Assembly (NCBI GenBank): GCA_016715065.1
Contig: JADKBN010000012.1
Coordinates: 1 to 29,703, forward strand
From: Fibrobacterota bacterium
Lineage (GTDB): Bacteria; Fibrobacterota; Fibrobacteria; UBA5070
DNA length: 29,703 nucleotides
Direction: 5' to 3'
Shown here: positions 10,956 through 20,268 of the stretch, piece after piece
Numbering within the stretch: the stretch's first letter is position 1
How the letters are laid out: each line of letters starts with the position of its first letter
Position numbers and translations under genes: made by a program
Notes under the pieces: model-generated
The model's input: the letters and a program-made list of their open reading frames with translations, nothing else
Database searches by the model: none
What the model was told of the DNA's origin: nothing

Positions 10956-11804
10956 CCGTCCCTGTCTCGTCTCCAAGCGCGGAGATCGACGGTGTTGTCC
11001 GAGCGTTTCATGGAACTCGCGCGCTGGAGAATATCGCGCTCCATGGCCGTCAGGCTTTCCATGCCGTTTCGGGAGATCTTGCGGAGGATCGGGTCCACGC
11101 GCTAATCGAAGAATTCCTCGCGCGACTGGAGTTCTTCCACGGCTTTGCGGGCTTTCTGGGTTTCGTGGGCGGTGGCGGCGCGCTCGATCACTTGCACCAC
11201 GGGTTCGGAAAAGCGAAGGCAGGCCCAGCCACCCAGGATCCCGAACAGGTGCGTGAGGTGCGCCACGTTGCCCTCGCCGGTCACGCCCAGCAAAAGCGAA
11301 ATGGCCCCGGTGCCCTACACCATGTATTTCTGGCCGGAACCGGAAAGATTCCCAGCACCAGGATGGGCACTTCCGGAAAGAATTTGGCGAAGGCGAACAT
11401 CACACCCAGCAACGCCCCTGAGGCACCGACGATGTAGACGTGGCTTCCGCCGGCAAGCCCCTGTCACAGAACAGGGCCGACAACAGTCCGGCAAGGATGC
11501 CGCTGGTGAAATACAGCCCCTAAAATCGACGTTCGCCGATCTGCGAAACAACGGCGCTGCTGAACATCCACAGCGTCAGCATGTTGAACAAAATGTGCAT
11601 GAACCCGCCATGCAGGAACATGTAGGTGGCCAGCCGCCACGCCTGGCCTTCTCCCCATACGGCTTGAGGGATGAGGCTGCCCCAGGCAGCGATCACGCCC
11701 GGGTGCAGGATCCCGAACGACTCCGCGCCGGATTGCAGCAGGAACACGGCGACGCAGGCGATGATCAGGTTCTTCACCACAGGAGGGGTGGGCATTCCGA
11801 ACAT
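10952..11804 (-). CDS. Rhomboid family intramembrane serine protease
   Basis: Membrane protease cutting substrates inside the bilayer. The ATG at 11804 follows the coaD stop with no gap: MFGMPTPPVVKNLIIACVAV. Joined frames give the W-R loop (WRLATYMFLHGGFMHILFNM, with the HxxxN-like helix), LWMFSSAVVSQIGERRF, GLYFTSGILAGLLSALF, then IVGASGALLGVMFAFAKFFP with the GxSG catalytic serine, PILVLGIFPVPA, ISLLLGVTGEGNVAHLTHLF with the catalytic histidine, and GWACLRF. A soluble tail follows (EELQSREEFF, then VDPILRKISRNGMESLTAME, RDILQRAS), a pattern common in rhomboids with a C-terminal helical tail. Three indels, near 11520, 11320 and 11105. The TGA overlaps the next ATG. Second gene of the coaD operon. 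Confidence 0.88.
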
Positions 11805-12292
11805 CTATGCATCTCCCTGGAAACGTTGACGGAGCGCCTGCACCACCACAGGTGGCACGAACGGCGAAGTGTCGACCTGGTACCGGGAAAGTTCCCGAAC
11901 CAGGGTCGACGACAAAACCAGGTGTTCTTCCCGAGCCGGCAGGAACACCGTGTCCACTTCAGGATACAATCTGTGGTTGAGCAAGGCGATCGATTGCTCC
12001 GAATCGAAATCACCACTTTGGCGCAGGCCGCGAACCATCACCTTGGCGCCGTGGTTGCGGCAAAAATCCACCGTCAGACCTTCCCAGGCATGGACCTCCA
12101 CGCCCTGGATGCCGCGCTCCTCCAATGCTTGCTGGAACAGGGAGACCTGTTCTTCGGAGGTGAAATGGGGTTTTCTGGGAGTTGTGGGCCACCACCACCA
12201 AAACTTTGGGAAAGATGCGGGTGGCCCGCTCCACCAGATCCAGATGTCCTGGGTGGGTGGCCGAAGGTTCCCGGATAGACTATGGTCGGCAT
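11805..12292 (-). CDS. coaD: Pantetheine-phosphate adenylyltransferase
   Basis: Penultimate step of coenzyme A synthesis: ATP plus 4'-phosphopantetheine gives dephospho-CoA. The start ATG at 12292 reads MPTIVYPGTF. Joined frames continue into the T/HxGH-type nucleotide motif (GHLDLVERATRIFPKVLVVV), AHNSQKTPFHLR, GVEVHAWEGLTVDFCRNHGA, KVMVRGLRQSGDFDSEQSIA, LLNHRLYPEVDTVFL and the ATP-binding end LVLSSTLVRELSRY, matching CoaD throughout. The stop TAG (11807-11805) abuts the next ATG. About 163 codons, the family length. Two or three indels in the N-terminal half. First gene of the operon, divergent from ppc. Confidence 0.9.
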
Positions 12293-12355
12293 GGAGACAG
12301 GAAACTTAGATCCTCGAGCCGGTGCGGGTGCGAATGCTTTGCAGACTTCGCTTCC

Positions 12356-15113
12356 ATGGATACCCAAACGACTCCAGACCCTTTGGCGCTCTGCCACCCG
12401 AAGCCGCACGGAACGGACCCGCGGCAAGTTCACCGAAGATTTCTCCTGGCTGATGGGAAGCTTCCGATCGGTGCTGGAAGAACTGGGCGAAACCGACCTC
12501 GCCGCGCAACTGCCATGGATCGGCAAGCGAACCCGGCGACTCCCCACTCCCGAGCGATTGGCCCAGGCCTACTCGATTTGTTTTCAGCTTCTGAACATGG
12601 CCGAAGAAAACGGTGCCGCCCAGATGCGGCGCGCCGAAGAAGAAGACCACGGACTCTCGCGCGAAAACGGCCTGGGGGGCATTGCCCGTCGGAGCTGGTG
12701 CGCACCCAGGCCGGAGCGGAACGCATCGCGGAGCGCGTGGCGGAAATCAGCGTTGAGCCGGTCCTGACGGCCCACCCCACAGAGGCAAAACGCGCCACCG
12801 TGCTGGAGCAACACCGCGAGCTGTACCTGCTTTTGGTCAAGCTGGAAAATCGCATGTGGACCCCTGTCGGAGCGAAGCCGCATCCACGAAGAGGTCAAGG
12901 ACGTGCTGGAGAGGCTTTGGCGCACGGGTGAAATTCGGGTGCAGAAACCGGATGTCCGCGCTGAACTTCTGAACATCCTGCACCATCTGCGCCATGTGTT
13001 TCGGAAGCCCTGGTGCAACTGGATGATCGCCTCCGTTCCGCCTGGGCCGACGCGGGCCTGGACCCGGCGCTCCTGGTCGAGCTCCTCCCGGTTCCCGCTG
13101 TTGCGGATCGGGTCGTGGGTGGGCGGCGACCGGGACGGACACCCTTTGCGGGCGCCGAAACCACCCGCATGGCCCTGGGGAACTACGTCGTTCGGCTCTG
13201 GAAATCCTGCGCGAGCGTTTGGTGCGCCTGGGATCGCGGCTCTCGCTTTCCTGACGTTCTGCAGGAGCCACCGGCGTGGTTCCAGGCGGAAGTGGACCGG
13301 ATGGCGGCCTTGGTGCCCTCCGAGATCGCAACGGCGGCACTGGCCCGCAACCGCGAGGAGCCCTGGCGGCACCGTGAACCTGGCCACCGCGCGCCTTCCT
13401 GACGCCGTCCCCGCCACCGATGCCTGCGGCTGGAAATACCTGGAAGCTCCGAGTTGGCGCAGGATCTCACCACCCTGACAAATCCTCGCGCGATGCCGGG
13501 GCCCACCGCTTGGCCGACCTGGAGGTGTTCCGGTTGCGCCGCCACGTCGAGGCCTTCGGGTTCCACCTGGCCCAGATGGACATCCGACAAAATTCGACCT
13601 TCCACGACCGCGCCATCGAGGAATTGTTGGCCGCTTCCGGAGCGGCTCGACGGATTTTGGCGCCTGGTCGGAGCAGGATCGGCTGACTTCGGAGCGGGAA
13701 TTGTCCACCTTGCGTCCGTTTTCTCTTCCCTGCAACCGTTCGGGCGACGCGGCGCTGGCCGTGGCCGACAGCCATCGGGTGATCGCCGAAGAAATCGAAC
13801 ACCACGGCATGGCGGGTGTGGGGACCTTCATCGTGTCCATGACGCGAAGTCTGTCGGACCTGTTGGCCGTGTACCTGCTCCAGCGCGAAGCGGGACTGCT
13901 GGCGCAGACTCCGGAAGGCATCGCGTCGCTGGTTCCGGTCACGCCCTTTGTTCGAGACCATCGACGACCTCGAGGCGGCCGATGCCATCCTGACCGGTTT
14001 CTGGATCACCCCATCACCCGCACCACGCTCACGTTCCTGGGGCCGTTGCGAGAAAAGCGCTCGGCCAAGCCTGTGCAACAGGTGATGATCGGCTACCCGA
14101 TTCCAACAAGGACGGGGGCATCTCGCCAGCCAGTGGCACCTGCTTTCCGCCCAGCGTCGGCTCACCGCGCTGGGCCGCACCCGGGGCGTGCGGCTTCGGT
14201 TCTTCCATGGCCGGGGCGGTACGATTTCGCGCGGCGCCGGACCGACGCACCACTTTCTGGAAGCCCTCCCGCCGGCCTCGCTCGCGTCAGGTCTGCGCAT
14301 GACCGAACAAGGCGAAACCATCGCGCAGAAGTACGCGAATTTGATCTCGGCGGTCTACAACCTGAGCTTCTTCGCGGGTGCCGCTGACCGGGTCGCTTGC
14401 TCCAGCCGAGAGACGACGACCCGCGCCAGACGCCATCCTGGAGTCGCTCTCCAGTTGGAGCCGCACGGAATACCAGAACCTGGTGGAAGAAGACGGCTTC
14501 TGGCTTTCTTCGCCCAGGCCACCCCCATCGACGTGATCGAATCCAGCCGCATCGGTTCGCGACCCGCCCGCCGCACGGGCAAGCGGACACTTTCCGACCT
14601 TTCGGGCCATCCCCTTGCGTTCTCGTGGGGCCAGTCGCGGTTTCACTCACCGGCTGGTACGGCGTGGGCACCGCGCTGGAAACCCTGCGCAGGACCGTCC
14701 CGGAGATTGGCGCCACCTGGTCGAGAACTCGGAAGGAATGCCGCTTTGCGCTATGCGGTGGACAACGTGGAAACTACCTGGCCACGACCGACGAATCGGT
14801 GTGGAACCCAGACGCGGCCATGGTGGAAGATCTGGTCCTGCGCGAGCGGTTTCTGACCCGCATCCGCACCGAATTCCGGCCAAGTCGCAGGAAATGATCG
14901 CCCGTTGTACCGCCTTCCTTTCGCCGAGCGCCGCCCCGCTTGGCCCGGAGCCTGGACCCCAGGTCGCGCCCTGCGGCGGCTCCACGGCCTCCAGGTGGAT
15001 CTCATCACCAAGTGGCGAAAGATCCCCGCCCAGACTCCGAGGAGGAGCAGGCGCTGCTGCAATTGCTGGTGACCGTCAACGCCATCGCTTCCGGCCTGCG
15101 CACCACGGGCTGA
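12356..15113 (+). CDS. ppc: Phosphoenolpyruvate carboxylase (heavily frameshifted)
   Basis: Cytosolic anaplerotic enzyme making oxaloacetate from PEP and bicarbonate. Joined frames give the whole family order: RGKFTEDFSWLMGSFRSVLE, ISVEPVLTAHPTEAKRATVL (catalytic His region), a IGSWVGGDRDGHP-like motif near 13105, VEAFGFHLAQMDIRQNSTFH, VSMTRSLSDLLAVYLLQREA, TPLFETIDDLEAADAIL, GY(SD)SNKDGG-like near 14095, LRFFHGRGGTISRGAGPTHH, MTEQGETIAQKYANL and the C-terminal VTVNAIASGLRTTG before TGA 15111-15113. About 920 codons, as expected. At least fifteen frame changes, so as given no functional protein is encoded; uniform conservation across breaks argues for sequencing error. The start is uncertain: ATG 12356 is chosen because the ATG at 12291 would overlap the divergent coaD start. 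Confidence 0.9.
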
Positions 15114-15158
15114 ACCCGTCGTTTCACCAACCTCACCCTTTTGGGAGACCCTCCGCCA

Positions 15159-15462
15159 ATGCTGATCGTCCATGTGAACGTCCATGGCAAGTCAGGCTCG
15201 GAAGATGCCTTCCGGAGCGCCACTGTCGAAAACGCCCGCGCGAGCCTTTCCAGGAGCCGGGCATCGCCCGGTTCGATGTCGCGCGGCGTGGACGATCCGT
15301 CGTTTTTTGTCCTGTGGAAGCCACCGCGACGACCAGGCACCCGCCGCCCACAAGGAAACCGCCCATTGCAAGCTTTGGCGCGATAAGGTGGAACCCATGA
15401 TGGCCGTCGCGCGCACCTCGGTCAAGTTCCGCGAAGTCCACCCTGAGGCGGGCGCCCGGTGA
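15159..15462 (+). CDS. Antibiotic biosynthesis monooxygenase (ABM/YgiN-like) domain protein
   Basis: Small dimeric ferredoxin-like-fold protein; members are quinol monooxygenases or detoxifying enzymes. The ATG at 15159 reads MLIVHVNVHGKSGSEDAFRS. Joined frames continue ATVENARASL, a EPGIARFDVARRVDDPSFFV-like strand, AHKETAHCKLWRDKVEPMMA, VARTSVKFREVHPEAGAR. The alternating strand/helix pattern and the H-x3-H-x2-W segment (the HKETAHY..W form) are typical of ABM domains. About 100 codons, the usual size. Two indels near 15260 and 15330. The TGA overlaps the GTG of the following dehydrogenase, indicating a two-gene unit. Confidence 0.78.
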
Positions 15463-16585
15463 ACTGGGAAGTCGCCATTCCCCGCCGGATCGTTTTCGGG
15501 GCCGGGAAGGCCCTGACCAGTTCCTGAAATCGTTCTCCGGGCGGGCGCATCGCGCTGGTGACCGGAGGCGATCCGCGGCGCGCCTGTTGGCTTTCGCAGG
15601 CCCTGGAAGACCTTGGTGGACAAGTCTTGACCTTGACCTGCCCGGGCGAGCCTCGCTGGAACCGTTGCGCGAGCGCCCGCCCGGCGCCCGCAAGGCCCGG
15701 TGGAAGTGGTGGTCGGATGGCGTGAGGCAGCGCACTGGATCTGGCCAAGGCCATCGCGGCGCTGGTTCCTGGATCCGATGACCCGCTGAGCATCTGGAGG
15801 TCGTGGGCGGCGGACGATCCATTCCGCACCCGGGGCTTCCTGTGTGACCATCCCTACCACTTCCGGAACCGGCGCCGAGGCCACGCGCAACGCGGTGATC
15901 GGAGCATCGGGGGTGAAGGCGAGCCTGCGCGGCCCGCACTGATGCCGGTCCTGGCCATCGTCGACCCCACTCGCCCCGGGCGGTGGATGCTCACACCACG
16001 GCTTGCACCGGATTGACGCGTCGCCCAGCTGATCGAGCCGCTGGTGACCAGGTTCCACACCCCCTTTTCCGACGCGCTGTGCCGCGAGGGGATTCCAAAA
16101 TCCGTTCGGTCCCCGGCTCACGGCCGTGCGCGACGGTGCAGACCTCCAGGCACGCACGGGACCTCGCCCAGGCGAGCCTGTTTTCCGGCATGGCTGGCCA
16201 ACGCTGCTTCGGTGCCGTGTACGGCTTGGCGGCACCGCTGGGAGGAAGGCTCGGCGCCCCCATGGCGAGCTTTGTGCCCGACTTCTGGTTCCCGTCTGGA
16301 AGGCCAATTGCAAAGCTTGGGCCGACCGGCCGGAAGGCCTTGGCTCGGTACCTCGATGCCGCCCGGCTGCTGTGCGACCGACCCACGCAACCCGGACGAC
16401 GGCTTGGCCGTTCTGGTAAAGTCTCCGGCCTTGGCCGTGGCGACCGCGGCCTCTCGCACTGGGGCATGATCCGTTCCGACATCCCCGCCATGCGCGAGGC
16501 GGGACTGCGGGCGAGTTCCATGAAGGGAAACCCGGTGGACCTGCTGCCGTCAGAAATTGACGCGATCCTCGAAGAGGCCCTCTAG
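15459..16585 (+). CDS. Iron-containing alcohol dehydrogenase family protein (frameshifted)
   Basis: Metal-dependent NAD(P)H oxidoreductase. The GTG at 15459 overlaps the preceding stop (GTGA) and reads VNWEVAIPRRIVFGAGKAL. Joined frames give IALVTGGDPRRACWLSQALE, LGGQVLTLTCPGEPSLEPLR, a VVVGWGGGSALDLAKAIAAL-like GGGSxxDxxK motif near 15710-15750, HPGLPCVTIPTTSGTGAEAT, RNAVIGASGVKASLRG, LAIVDPT, AVDAHTTACTGLDALAQLIE (Asp/His ligands), and GAVYGLAAPLGGRLGAPHGE, where a metal-binding His is expected in VHG but the codon reads TAC. The end is PVDLLPSEIDAILEEAL, TAG 16583-16585. About 375 codons, normal. Seven or more frame changes. Closest in feel to maleylacetate-reductase/Fe-ADH proteins; the substrate is unknown. 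Confidence 0.85.
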
Positions 16586-16601
16586 GCCGTACAGCCTCCG
16601 A

Positions 16602-17177
16602 TCAGTCGTCGTCGTCTTCATGTTCCTCGTGGTCGTCCTCGCCCTCCGTCGCCGCGGGAAGCACCAACGAAAGGACCTCGGAGGTGGAGCGTTGGTGGCG
16701 CCGCGCCAACTCTCGATGGAGAGGTTTTCCGATTCCACCACCAGTCCCTTGGCCCGAAGTTCCGTCACGGCAACCGACGGGCTTTGCGCGCCAGGATGGC
16801 CACGCCCTGGAGATCGGCGCGAGCAGCGGTTTCCACTAGCTGCCGGCTCGCCTCTGCTCTCGGCCCTCGGCGGGTTTTTCTCCCAAAGGCAACAAAGCGA
16901 CAACCACCAAAATGCCTGCAAGGATAGCCAAGGCGGCACCGATCTCGACTGGAGATGTTGACGAGCATCGCCTGTTCACCCACAGGTGCAAGGACGACGC
17001 CGACCAGAAGGATCCCCTGAAATCTTGTGGAGGTCTTCCACGAAGCCTCCTCGTAATCGAGCACCATGCTATCCCTGTGATGCCGACGCTCAGGAATGCG
17101 GCGACAGGAGAGGAGTGGCGAAGGTACGGATATTCAGCGAAGGCTCCCGAAGATTCGTGGATGGATCGCTCTAGCAT
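16602..17177 (-). CDS. DUF4405-like small membrane protein with helical C-terminal tail (frameshifted)
   Basis: Joined minus-strand frames suggest SPVAAFLSVGITGI, then VLDYEEASWKTSTRFQGILL with VGVVL and HLWVNRR (the 'H-xLWxN' pattern of DUF4405 membrane cytochrome-like proteins), a second helix IGAALAILAGILVVVALLPL, then LVETAARADLQGVAIL, VAVTELRAKGLVVESENLSI and an acidic end (EGEDDHEEHEDDDD) before TGA 16604-16602. The repeated 'xxTLxELxxxxGL' pattern in the tail is known from DUF4405 proteins of anaerobes. The start ATG 17177 is tentative; an upstream start in the MarR end region is possible. At least four indels. Function unknown; haem or quinone chemistry is suggested only by the fold family. 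Confidence 0.5.
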
Positions 17178-17227
17178 GCTGAAGATAGACGGTTCGATGG
17201 GATCGGCCTCCTCCACCTTCACCTCGC

Positions 17228-17678
17228 CACCGCCTCGGCGGCCTGAGGTTGGTGCGATCTTCGCCAACGTCGCTTGAACCAGTCCCATTTCCGCGGAACT
17301 CAACCTCTGAGTAGAACAGGCTCGACATCCTCCGCGGGAGGCTCTTCGCATAGGACTCGTAAAGCGGAGCGGTTCCTTGGCGGTCAACGACACCAATCCT
17401 CGTCGCTCATCCATGGGATCGGCCTTGCGCACTAACCGGGCTATCCGCCCGCGGCGACCCAACATCAAGGCCAACGTGGATTTCCGTTCAGCCAGCAGTC
17501 TGCCTCGCAAAGCGCTGTTCCGCGACTGGCTCCCGTGTTTCCACAGCGTAGACGATGCGCCCCTGGGCGGGCTGAGCTCATCCAAGCCATGGCGTTTCAG
17601 CACGCGCGCGAAGACCCGCCCTGAAAGCTGGTGGACTGGTGCCAAGAGCAAGCCGCCTTCACGAGCTTTGCCAGCCAT
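17228..17678 (-). CDS. MarR family transcriptional regulator (frameshifted)
   Basis: Winged-helix repressor, usually responding to phenolic or oxidative ligands. The ATG at 17678 starts MAGKAREGGLLLAPVHQLSG, then RVFARVLKRHGLDELSP, recognition region KHGSQSRNSALRGRLLAE with KSTLALMLGR, and the wing DPMDERRGLVSLTAKE, the D-x-R-x2-x-V-x-LT motif of MarR proteins. A LFYSEVEFR segment and LVQATLAKIAP helix complete the dimer domain. The exact stop is unclear because of indels near 17280-17340; the end is set from the usual length of about 150 codons. The start lies inside the end of the PNPOx-like gene (20-nt overlap), so it is co-transcribed and probably autoregulated through the operator near 18165. 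Confidence 0.72.
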
Positions 17679-18151
17679 TCAGGGTAGTCTTATCAGTTCG
17701 CGGATCGAACAGGCCAACTTGCAAGCCGTGATAATGCCGCGCCTGCAGGGGATGGAACCGAAATACGGAAAATCGCCCCCTTCCAGTCCACCCGGATAGA
17801 ACATCTGCCAGCCATCGGTCCAGATGCCCGCGCGAATGGTCGATCCAGAACCTCCGTGCATTCGCCCTGAGAGTCAGTCCCTCGAAACAGACCGATCTGC
17901 GTAATACAGGAAGCCTTGGGATTGGCCCGCAATTGCCTGACCTTGGTGCTGGATGTTGGGAGGATCCAGCATGAAACCTGTTGGGCAAGCCGAAGCTCCC
18001 GGCGGCAAAACACTGGGGCGGGCCACGCGAAGATTGAACAAGGTCCGCGCGTCCGAAAACCGCTTTTTCTCGTCCAGGGTGGACAAACCAGGCGTTGGGC
18101 TCGCAGGACGAGTTTCCAGGAAGCAAGGACGGATGCTTGGGACAAGGTCAA
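17659..18151 (-). CDS. Pyridoxamine 5'-phosphate oxidase-like FMN protein (general stress type)
   Basis: Split-barrel flavin protein, probably an F420/FMN-type reductase or general-stress protein. Joined frames give SWKLVLRAQRLV, STLDEKKRFSDARTLFNLRV (the 'LaTLdedGxPxaR' entry), SKVRQLRANPKASC (FMN phosphate-binding region), LTLRANARRFWIDHSR, then IWTDGWQMFYPGGLEGGDF and SVFRFHPLQARHYHGLQVGL, an ending typical of the family. The start is taken as TTG 18151 because AGGAG lies 2-7 nt upstream; other TTG codons follow at 18126 and 18086. About 164 codons. Several indels. First gene of a PNPOx > MarR > DUF4405-like unit. Confidence 0.65.
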
Positions 18152-18164
18152 TTCTCCTGTTTTA

Positions 18165-18177
18165 GTTTGATATAAAC
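18165..18177. promoter_or_regulatory. Inverted repeat, putative MarR operator
   Basis: GTTTGATATAAAC is a 4+4 inverted repeat (GTTT/AAAC) in an AT-rich patch directly upstream of the PNPOx-MarR unit. Its position next to a MarR-containing operon suggests an autoregulatory operator; binding is inferred only. Confidence 0.35.
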
Positions 18178-18254
18178 CATATCTCCCGCCTGATTTGTCC
18201 AGAGGTTCCTTTCCGGCGGATGCCAGACCTCATCTAACGCTCAAGTGCCGGGCG

Positions 18255-19001
18255 ATGGTTCTACCTTCCCTATCCTTGGAAACCCAACGACGCATCTGGT
18301 TGGCACGCGCCATCATCAAAGCGGATTCGCTCGCGAAGTCAAGCCGAAAAGCTCGTGGCCTCCGGGGGTGGTGAATCTCTACCGGGAGAATCGTGCGAGA
18401 TCCCGAAATCTCCGACATCCCGTCCGATCGCATCGAGATCGACGGAAAGCCTTGGCAGGCCCAATCCAAGGTCTAATCTGATGCTCAACAAACTCGCGGT
18501 CTGCGTGACCACCGCCTCCGACGAAAACCGTCGCACGGTGTTCGAGTGCCCGTCCGGATTGAATCTCCTCACGTGGGCCGGTGGGGCGCTTGGACATGGC
18601 CAGCGAAGGCCTAATGCTGCTTACCAACGACACCGCCTGGGGCAGACGCTCTGCTGGATCCTGCGAGGCATCCCGATGACTCTACAGCACGTAACAGGCC
18701 AACCGATTGGTGACTGCGCAGGAACCCGGAAACACCCAGACGGGAATCGTGGACGGAGGCGAAGCCCCGCAAAGAAGCGCCAAGCGCATCCTGCACGGGC
18801 GAAAAACCTGCCGGCTGAGATCGTGCTGCGCGAAGGCAAGAACCGCGAGATCCGACGGATGCTGGAGGTTCTGGGAATCGAAGTGATCGCCTTGTCCGGG
18901 CATCCCTGGCCTCGCTGACCTTTGGGCGATTCCCGCCAGGAGCGGTACGGGCCTTTGACGTCGGCGGAATTGCGGGAACTGATCGATTTGACAAGCGATG
19001 A
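18255..19001 (+). CDS. Pseudouridine synthase, RsuA/RluB/RluF family (frameshifted)
   Basis: rRNA-modifying enzyme converting uridine to pseudouridine. From ATG 18255 joined frames read MVLPSLSLETQRRIWLARAI, an S4 RNA-binding region (KLVASGVVNLYRENRARDPE, SDRIEIDGKPW), LMLNKP (the usual hydrophobic entry to the catalytic domain), then the GRLDMASEGLMLLTNDTAWG motif with the catalytic Asp, and at the end EIVLREGKNREIRRMLEVLG with IEVIALS, PLTSAELRELIDL. The order and spacing match RsuA-type enzymes of about 240-250 residues. Five or more frame changes. The stop is not certain; the TGA 18999-19001 is the first fitting the expected tail, but one frame remains open beyond. Promoter space is shared with the divergent PNPOx operon. 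Confidence 0.75.
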
Positions 19002-19800
19002 GCAAAGGACAAACACGACCTTCCTGACAACTCTCCATTCTGCTTTTTTTCCTCTCCTTCCCAGGTGGATCGCATGTCGTCAACCGACGAAAGCGATTTT
19101 CCGCACAGAAATCTCGAACGGGCCGAGTCGCGACGGATTGGCCACAACCCGAGCCAATGTAGTTCCGGATGGAGCCTTTCCTCGGTCCCAACAAGGCTGA
19201 GGTTCTCAAACAACTGCGAAGACACGATGGCTCGGATCTCGAATCACTCGGAAAGGACCAGCCACAATCATCGTGCGGATCCAGGAGCCCGAGGGCAATT
19301 GCTCCCCTGTACCTGACCAGAAACTGAAGATGAAGCCCGTAAACGGATATCGGCGATTATTACATGCCCGAGATGAAGTGCCGATCCTTGCGCCCGGGCC
19401 CCGCTGATCGACGAGAAGACTTCGGCGGATTTTGTGCGGAAGCTACGGGTGGGGAGGTGGAAGGGCCTTTGAGTTTCGGCTTGGCGCCGGGCATTCTCGA
19501 CTGGCGCCGTGATTCTTCGGCTGCGCCGGGCTTTTTCCCGGGCGTCCGGGTGCCGTATTCACGGGGCGGCCGCGCCCGTGGCCCGCGGCAAGCGGCTACT
19601 GGCGGCCCTTTGGATACCGCCACCGGGGTGCGCCCTGGAACGGCCATGCCGCTTGGGCCGGATGGGTGGGTGGGATGACGGGCAACCTTCTTGGCGATGG
19701 CTTCAGGGTCGCGATCGACACGATCCCCATTGGCCGTTCCATTCCGCTCGTCCCCCGGACCCCGCCAGTTTTTGTCTACTACTCTCCCTTCGGCTTGATC
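19002..19800. other. About 0.8 kb unresolved; broken or non-coding
   Basis: No family is recognised on either strand. Plus-strand fragments near 19075 (MSSTDESDFP), 19170 (MEPFLGPNKAEVLKQLRRHD) and 19270 (IVRIQEPEGNCSPVPDQKLK) look protein-like but sit in different frames. From 19803 the minus strand is open for 147 codons of Pro/Gly/Lys/Arg-rich sequence, which could be a basic tail or only compositional bias. Confidence 0.4.
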
Positions 19801-19806
19801 CATCCT

Positions 19807-19873
19807 CCCCTATTGGAATGCCTTCGACCGTGACCGCGGAGCACGCGGCACGGTCGAAGGCGAGCATTAGGGG
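19807..19873. repeat. Palindromic repeat family 2, copy A
   Basis: Starts CCCCTA and ends TAGGGG; inside, CCTTCGACCGTG pairs with CACGGTCGAAGG and the centre CCGCG/CGCGG closes a long hairpin. The core of about 34 nt is identical to copy B at 29587-29650. It marks the change from indel-rich to mostly intact sequence. Confidence 0.9.
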
Positions 19874-20193
19874 GCGAGCGATACACCCTTACACACAACT
19901 TTTAGAACCGGGTCCTCGCAATAAACATCCCATATTGAAACAGCTATCCAGGCGTCCGAATAGGTGTCTTCAACTCTCTGGCAAACTTTGCTGATAAAAT
20001 CTTTGTCGTGCAGGATCTCTGCGTGACTTAAGTCCCCTCCGACTGCGCCTGCCGCCTCGACGAAAATTGCTTCTTGGAAGTGAACTTCGATCTTGCCTCG
20101 CCTTGGACAGGACAAATGCAACTGCAATCCACCCCGGCCAAGTGTCATCGAATCGACACATGTATCTGACAGCGAAAGGGGAAATGCGTTCAT
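19867..20193 (-). CDS. Hypothetical 108-residue protein downstream of toxin/immunity pair
   Basis: Not recognised. The ATG at 20193 has CAGGAG 9-14 nt upstream. Sequence: MNAFPLSLSDTCVDSMTLGR, GGLQLHLSCPRRGKIEVHF, EAAGAVGGDLSHAEILHDKD, VCQRVEDTYSDAWIAVSIWD, then VYCEDPVLKVVCKGVSLAP. Alternating hydrophobic strands, one short helix and several Cys; no signal peptide or membrane helix. It sits 75 nt after the YqcF-like immunity gene on the same strand, in AT-richer DNA, the usual place for additional orphan immunity genes of polymorphic toxin loci; that role is an inference. Its stop overlaps the end of repeat copy A. Confidence 0.6.
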   Translation of the reverse strand: MNAFPLSLSDTCVDSMTLGRGGLQLHLSCPRRGKIEVHFQEAIFVEAAGAVGGDLSHAEILHDKDFISKVCQRVEDTYSDAWIAVSIWDVYCEDPVLKVVCKGVSLAP

Positions 20194-20268
20194 GGGATTA
20201 GCTCTCCTGGTAAGAATCCGGTTCCACTTCCAGGCGTGTATCCCGGAGGATGCTCTTTCGACACAGAT

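Noticed and set aside
12584..13942. Long open minus-strand frame (452 codons) opposite ppc
   Set aside because: No motif, Arg/Pro-rich composition typical of the complement of GC-rich coding DNA; the plus strand shows clear PEP carboxylase motifs.
19360..19803. Minus-strand Pro/Lys/Gly-rich frame of 147 codons
   Set aside because: Could be a basic protein tail, but low complexity, no family and competing frames on the other strand; kept only as an unresolved stretch.
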